A stretch of 64,000 nt of DNA from Holacanthus passer (Eukaryota > Chordata > Actinopteri > Pomacanthidae): positions 5,580,001 through 5,644,000 of the forward strand of contig JAFREQ010000030.1 of the NCBI GenBank assembly GCA_025331565.1, read 5' to 3'. A program made the translations under genes and the position numbers. Below, piece after piece: positions 57,906-64,000 of the stretch; positions within the stretch are counted from its first letter, which is position 1, and each line of letters opens with the position of its first letter. The notes beneath the pieces are model-generated. The model saw nothing but the letters and a program-made list of their open reading frames with translations, ran no database searches and was not told where the DNA came from.

Positions 57906-60133
57906 GGGATAGCGGAGGCTCAGAGGAGACTACTTTCAGCTGACCAGGGAGTGTTTAGGGGCTCAGGTTAAAAACAGCATGTTTTAACAAGTATAGCAGA
58001 TACTGACAGAAAGCTGACAGGCTGCATTTCAGAAAAATGTGTCTTTAATGAGAATGATAAGAGCATTAGCACAGAGGGCTGTTTGCATATGTGTGCCAGA
58101 GGAGGAAATTTAGCTCAATGGTCCACATGATCACACACACACGCTCCATATGGAGAATTAATGCAGAAGTTTGCAGAGGCTTGAGCAAACTTAGCATGAT
58201 GTTTAGAAAACACTGGTTATTGAGAGCCCCACTGCTGGCTATCTCCTTTCACTAGTAACAAGTCTGGCTCAGTAACAAGGCCCCTGCGTTTTATGAAAAC
58301 TTCAACCAGGTAACATGAGCTTCAAACTGGGATGTAATACCTCCATCTTACAGTGTCAATAAAGAGCAGAACCTTGAAATTGGCTCTGACTTTCTAGGAA
58401 GAAACAGCACGGAAGGGGTTGGGTGGCCCCTATTATATCCTATTTTTAACTTTGAGACAAGCTTTGAAGTGTGTTAAAGTGGCACTCCATCCAAAAATTC
58501 AATCCTTTGAAAATTACCGACTCACCCCCTATAGGTTTGAGAGGTGGTTTTAAAAGTTTGTAGTAGAAGGATATTCCCCATTGTAAGTTGACATTTAAAA
58601 GTTATCTTGATAAACATGTGAGTCACCTGGACAATGTGACTATGTAATTGTTAAGTACAATCGCTTATTTTTAGTTTAATAATTTTGTTGGGCAATCAAG
58701 CAACTCAGCAAAACAAGAAATGCACATTGCCACGTAATTCCAAATCTCAAAAAAATGTATGTATGTGTAATGTGTGTCATTCATGCACATTGATGGATCA
58801 AAGTTGTGTTAGGGAAGATATTTGGTTATTTGAGTAAGAGGAAAACAGAGAATCCAAAGAAACCAGTAGTGGTAAAAGTAGCTGCATTTAACCTAGCAGC
58901 TTGACAGTTTAGCCAGTGTTTCTGTGTCAAAGTTTGTAGATATATCTAGTACTGGGCAGTAAGTTTCTTGGCAGTTTATAAATGCATTCCATCAGTTCTG
59001 AAAGGCAAATGATTGTTCAAGAGTACAGGCTTGTCTGCTTTATAATGCACACAGGCTTTGACATTGGACTTTTTGTCAAAGCACCAGGTCTTTTCTAACA
59101 CAGTTCCTTATCCTTTGCACTGATGTTTTAACTGGACCCATACTATCCTTGGAAGTGTTCGAACTGCAAGTCACATAACACTAGCAATCTAGAAAATGAA
59201 TGTGAGTTTTGCCTCAGGAAGCCTGAATGCTTGAAATAGCTTCTCCCTCTTCGCTTATAGACATTGTGTGGAGTATCAGAATAAGAGTTTTTCGACACAG
59301 GCAATGTGCATGGCTGTACTTTGCCCCTAAGGTGTTTTAAAATACAAATACATCTTTATCATGTCCGCTGGATGAATCAAAAAGATATTTTTAAATGACG
59401 ATGATGAGGTTCTGGGTCAGAAAAGTGTTTAATCCCATAAATGAAGCTGCTGCAGTCAATGTTAAAACTAATGCTGTGGCTGATTTCACAGCTGGTTTTA
59501 GGCAACAGCAATTGTTGTGCTGCTATTTTAGGCATATTCTTTGAGTCTCCCCTTCTGCTTACTCTGCAGAAAGATAAGCAGGCAATTCAATATGTTGCCT
59601 TGAAACCAAGCAATGCGTTCCAGCGCTCGCTGCTCTCCAGGGGATCTGTTCCTAATTAGAAGCTGAGAGGAGAAAACAAGAACGACAGTCACCTTGTGGG
59701 TCCCCCCCGAATGCCGCAATATCTTACAGGCATTGTCAAAAATGTCTGATGACTGTTCTGATGACCCCAAAATGAGAAATCGAAAGGTAAGTGTGTGGTG
59801 TTGTTCTTGGAAGGAGAATTAGTGCAGAATACTTCAGCTTTGAAGCCCCAGCCAGACATCTGCTGGCTCTCCCTCATTTGTCTGCTTTCTTTCTGTTTTT
59901 GCCTGTACCACTCTTTTAATCTGTCTCCCCCTCACTCGTTTGCTCTCTTTCTCACCTCTGTCTTTTTTTTTTTAAAGCGCTCTTACTTTTTGGATCCTGC
60001 ATCACTTCATGCATCTCCTCCAGACCTCTCCCACGGGGGCCCCAGCCTGTGACTGGTCAATGATAATCTTGCTCTACTCAGTTACTGTACCACTGTGTTC
60101 ACCGTGACCTTCACTTTCCTTCTGCGGGAGAAA

Positions 60134-60152
60134 GCAGGCAATTATTGCCTGC
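60134..60152. other. 19-bp palindrome
   Basis: GCAGGCAA, three bases, TTGCCTGC: perfect 8-bp inverted arms. It sits in a block with several TAAT/ATTA cores (CCAATTAGAG, CCAATTACAG) in the next 80 bases, reminiscent of non-coding regulatory DNA, but this is unproven. Confidence 0.7.
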
Positions 60153-60633
60153 CAGGACATGCTGTAGCTTAAAACTCCAATTAGAGCTCAACGCTGTAAG
60201 AAATGCCAATTACAGCCCCTCTGCTGTCTTACATATTCATTTTTTATCGCTGTGTTTATAAATGTGGAAGACAGCAGGTGTTGCTGCATAACCTTTCTAG
60301 CTATTAGTCATTAGTTGTTCAGTGCCTCATAAATCCTCCAGAACAGTTGGGTCTGTTATGTCAGACAAACTAGCAAGAGCTTCAATTTTAAAAAAAACAA
60401 CAAAAAAACAACCCAACATGATTGTTGAACCTGTTCTATTTCAGTGTTCGCTTTAGGTAAAGAAGTAGGCCGGGTTCCACTTCACCAAGCACCTGGACAA
60501 TAAAAAGACCTGACACCTAACAGGAAATGAGCACTCATGTTCTCATCCTATCGAACGCCACACATTATAGCTCAGGTTCAAGTCGAGAGGACTCGCAGAG
60601 CACTGGGATTGCTTTGCTCATCGGGGTGACTCA

Positions 60634-60634
<1 letters not shown>

Positions 60635-60687
<53 letters not shown>
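60635..60687 (+). repeat. (AC)n microsatellite
   Basis: About 26 AC units, the longest in the window. Confidence 0.98.
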
Positions 60688-60689
<2 letters not shown>

Positions 60690-61199
60690 GGACCCAGGCA
60701 CCAATAGCATAACGGACATGATGATTCCAATCTGTTAAAACAACAGTCCACCCCTGTGTTCTGCTGTGTGTACAGATTGCTCTACAGTATGCACTTCATT
60801 ACCTGAACACCTTTTATTTGTCCTGTTCTGCACTGGTTCATTTTCACAGCTGCCACTGCTGCCGAACCCACCCAACCCCCCTACTGACTCTTGTTTTTCC
60901 ATGGCAGGTCATATACATGTGCAGCTATTTGTCATGTTTCAGAGGAAAAGTGATATGTTTTCTCCTATTTTAAGTTGGTCTTTCATCACAACCTCAACCC
61001 CTTCTAGGGTGCACCTTGTATTTTTTGAAGCCACACTGAACTCCATAGTAGGCAAAATTGTGAGAGAGGTTAAAGGGATTTAGAGAAACTCTAGAATTCA
61101 AAAAAAAAAAAAAAAAACCCAAGCAGGTGCCTATCACTTGAGTTGCTGGTAGAGCAGAGTTTGCTTCAGAGGTCAGAGGCTGAGCGGGGGGTTGTTGAG

Positions 61200-61370
61200 G
61201 CTCTGCAGCAGGAGACACACAGGTAGAGAAGACTGATCTTGAAACACAGGAGACACAAAGCCAACAAAGCACAAGAAAGCACTAGAATGAAGGTAACGAC
61301 CATGATGTCTATTCAGCACTGGAAGGCAACGAAACACAAGGAATCACTAGAAATAAGGTGAAGACCATTA
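61200..61370 (+). repeat. imperfect tandem duplication, period about 65
   Basis: CACTAGAATGAAGGTAACGA at 61280 and CACTAGAAATAAGGTGAAGA at 61345 are preceded by similar ACAAAGCACAAG and ACGAAACACAAG, and followed by CCATGATGTCT and CCATTAAGTCT. A weaker upstream unit (GGAGACACA repeats) starts near 61208. Confidence 0.6.
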
Positions 61371-61734
61371 AGTCTGGCCTGCTCTACTAGACTGGAAGAA
61401 TCTGGCAGCTTGCAGTGAGACCATGAAGGATTAAAAGCTGCTGGTGATGAGGTGAATGAGGAGCAGCTGTGTCCGGAGAGGGCCCCAGCACCTGAAGGCC
61501 ACGCCCCCAGACACTGAAGCAAAGCCTGAACAAAAAAACAGCCACACACAAAAAACACTAACACTAAAGAACAAACCCCAAAACCAAAAACACTGGAGTT
61601 TAAACACAAAATGCGCTGAAAATAAACTATTTGATTTTTGCCCTGAGGGTGGTACCAGAGGAGAACTCACTTAGGGTCCAAAACGGAACAGTTGATCTGC
61701 TGGGAAGCAGGAATGTGATCAGAAAAGTGAATTT

Positions 61735-61785
61735 GTGAATTTCCCCACTGAGGGACAAATAAAGGAATATTTTTATCTTATCTTA
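61735..61785 (+). mobile_element. LINE 3' tail (plus strand)
   Basis: GTGAATTTCCCCACTGAGGG then ACAAATAAAGGAATA and TTATCTTATCTTA. Same family end as the minus-strand copy at 20465-20518. The 5' part cannot be delimited. Confidence 0.65.
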
Positions 61786-61920
61786 AAAAGCAAATTGGCA
61801 TCTGCTTTTTGGACTTTGTTATTTTTTGCGTACAAGTTGAACTTTGGCCTTATGGTGGTCCTACAGGAAAAGTCCCAATTTCATTCAAAACTTTAGGTGT
61901 CATCCTCTGGGGACCGTGAA

Positions 61921-61985
61921 TATCACCATATATCATCATAGCTTATCACCATATATCATCATATCATCGCCATATCACCGTTCTT
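61921..61985 (+). repeat. short ATCACCATATATCATCAT tandem repeat
   Basis: Two and a half imperfect copies of TATCACCATATATCATCATA with a degraded third ending ATCGCCATATCACCG. Confidence 0.65.
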
Positions 61986-63054
61986 ACCAGGAGCTCAGAT
62001 CTGAAAACAGCATTACATTAAAAAACCACAAAGGGTTGTGTTGGTTGGAGCTTGCTTCATCTCCCCCACCTAGGGGGAGGGTGGTGTTCATTTGACAATT
62101 TTTGCCGCTTTTTGCGACCATGAATGTGTTAGAGGAGAGACCGTCCAGAAGTGTGCACCGTTATCCTCTTTTGAACACCAGCCATTTGGCATTGCAACTT
62201 ACAGGTCAAAAGCGAACTGTCCATAGTCAGTGTCTTTACAAGTGAGCATGTTCCCCCTCACAGTAATGCAGCCCACCACACCCTCACTGAATTCGCTGGT
62301 CAGTTTATGCATCATTCCATGCACATGTTCAGCCAAGTTATGCTTTGCTTTAATTGACTCTGAGTAATTTTTCTCCATCTGGCTGCCAATCTTTGGCCCA
62401 GATTTTCTCCTACGGGACAGATTTTCTGTGAAAACTGTAATCTAGCTAAAGGCTTCTTACATATGAGGGTCAACCCACTTCTGTCTTGGCCCAGGTTTGC
62501 CAAACTGCCAACTGGCTATCACAGTGAGAGAGTGACTGCTTTTTTTCCCCCCTGCATCTTCATTTTGTTCTTCTTACCCTTTGTCTCCACTCTGTTCTAC
62601 CCTCTGTGAAAGCAGAAGTGTGTGTGTATATTTGAAGGGGTCCAGCACTGTTTCTGGTCCTCATTTATCTGCTTTTAACATGCCCACTTTCTCCAGAGCT
62701 GGATTTATAGGGGAACTGGGCCCTGTCAAAACCTTGCCTTTCACTACCATGTGTCCACATGATGGAATCTGAGGCTTGGCGTGTGTGAGTAAGATAGAGA
62801 GGCTGCTTGACTGGCCTTTGGGATTTTTTGTTTTGCTGTACATATGTGAAGAAGACAGGAGACCAAAAAATATCAGCTTAGTGATCGTGATATTGTTTAG
62901 TTTTCGTCACACATGCCTGTCAGTGCTTACAGATGAAAAAAATCATTTCCATGCAGATTATTTTATGCTGTCAACAATTTGTGCAACTTGTCATACCATC
63001 TCTGTAAAACACATTTTTCCTCTGAAAAACCTGTGATTGTTTAGCAGAGCATGG

Positions 63055-63310
63055 CTTAAGGGAATAGTTTGATATTTTGGGAAATTCACTTCTTTGTCAA
63101 GAGTTACATGAGAGGATTGACATCACTCTCACATCTGCGTGGTAAATGTATGTAGAAGCATGAGCCAGCAGCCACTTAGCGATGCATAAAGACAGGAAGG
63201 CTCTTACAGAATCTGCCTACCAAAAGCTCACTAATAAACATGCTATGTCTTGTTTGTTTTATTGTAAAATAATGTAATGTAGATATAACATGTTAATTAG
63301 TGAGACTTAG
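63055..63310 (+). repeat. inverted-repeat teleost element, left arm and centre
   Basis: GGGAATAGTTTGATATTTTG, GGAAATTCACTTCTTTGTCA, AGAGTTACATGAGAGGATTG, GCAGCCACTTAGCGATGC, TCTGCCTACCAAAAGCTCAC and ATGTCTTGTTTGTTTTATTG. It begins with the typical intact left end of the family seen at 17418-18058; no right arm was seen by 64000. Confidence 0.65.
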
Positions 63311-64000
63311 AGCTGAGGTGAGAGCCAGAGTATGGCTGAGGAAATGCAGCTTAGAGAGTCAGAGATGCCAATTGCTCTGTTGTTGGCTGCAAGAACCAAC
63401 ACAAAAGTCTTCATCTACTCAGTGGATTAACTTTATTTTTGATGAAAATGTTTTATCAACAAGGGCAGTTAACAGTAATGGTACAAGCTCAAGTATGGAT
63501 CAATACTCACTGTCTGTGATATAAGCTGGAAAGCTGGTAGCTTGCTCAGTGGGCTTGGGCATCAGAAGCTTCCACACAGTGCACCCTGGCACATGTAGGC
63601 ACTGCCGGCACGGCTCCGCAAGCAGGAGCTCAGCTTTCTCCATTCATATAGCACACACTGAGGAATTTATTGGTTCGGTTGACTATATTTACCATCAACA
63701 GTTATACATGGATTCCACAGGGCAAAATTTCCTTTTAAGTGTACAGGCCTGAGAGTGGTATCAATGTCTCACCTTGCCTCCTGGCAAGAGATCTAACAAC
63801 TTGTTTCCCAAAATTGTGCTGCTTCTCACTAAATCCTCCAAAGATAAATAACAGGTTTCCTCTAAAACACTTGAAGTGGTTTCATAATGAAGAAAGAATC
63901 CTGCTGGCCAGTGCAGCTAGTTTTGGACAGCAGGTAAAAATTAGGGAATAATATTTGATTCGGATGTCAGCTTTGATCAGCTGTAGCGCTAAAGAGACGT

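Larger units (their letters stand above)
52730..64000 (+). other. sh3pxd2a: intron after the SH3-1 half exon (more than 11.2 kb, open at the window edge)
   Basis: No exon encoding the expected GWWFVS...GWVPATYLE continuation was found up to 64000. It contains a CT tract (53000-53140), a duplicated 30-bp element, dispersed repeats, a palindrome, a microsatellite and a LINE tail, all listed. The remainder (for example 54000-55100, 55900-57800, 58000-60100) is plain non-coding sequence. Confidence 0.75.

Noticed and set aside
52730..64000. Search for the exon completing SH3-1 (GWW...GWVPA)
   Set aside because: No frame with GWW or GWVPA-like residues and splice sites was recognised; the exon is probably beyond the window.
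1..64000. CRISPR arrays, prokaryotic operons, phage or defence systems
   Set aside because: Intron-exon structure, vertebrate repeats and microsatellites throughout; the direct repeats present are microsatellites or transposon copies, with no regularly spaced repeat-spacer units.

Overview
The window is intronic and exonic DNA from one vertebrate gene, almost certainly of a ray-finned (teleost, perch-like) fish. Seven short coding exons on the + strand join in perfect phase to give 526 nt (175 codons plus one base). The peptide is the phox-homology (PX) domain, its linker and the first half of the first SH3 domain of the TKS5 scaffold SH3PXD2A (also called FISH). The exons are at 802-882, 18101-18176, 20226-20302, 22967-23058, 40754-40779, 47841-47885 and 52601-52729. 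The first PX exon lies upstream of base 1. The other half of SH3-1, SH3-2 to SH3-5 and the 3' end lie beyond base 64000. The fish call rests on the dispersed-repeat families, which I recognise as teleost types, and on the protein divergence from mammalian TKS5. I cannot tell which of the two teleost co-orthologues (often called aa and ab) this is.

Layout: 1-801 is the end of an upstream intron. The introns that follow are about 17.2, 2.0, 2.7, 17.7, 7.1 and 4.7 kb, then more than 11.2 kb. They hold decayed transposable elements: several copies of two teleost families, 3' ends and reverse-transcriptase fragments of LINEs on both strands, an apparently deleted hAT element, three long (AC)n microsatellites and long pyrimidine tracts. 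I found no second protein-coding gene, tRNA, rRNA or CRISPR array. The many intronic open frames look like chance frames or transposon relics.

How it works together: the protein is a Src-substrate adaptor. Its PX domain binds phosphoinositides and its SH3 domains recruit podosome and invadopodium partners. The most interesting points are regulatory. (1) A CpG-rich block with an inverted CCAAT box and a GC box lies directly upstream of the SH3-1 exon, a good candidate for an internal promoter giving a PX-less short isoform. (2) A 26-nt microexon and a 45-nt phase-symmetric cassette exon sit in tandem between PX and SH3, and several exons have RBFOX-type TGCATG motifs close downstream. (3) Dispersed repeats run to within about 30-45 nt of two PX-exon splice acceptors. 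(4) A 30-bp element is duplicated 4.1 kb apart in the last intron with one mismatch. No bacterial, phage or defence-type system is present.
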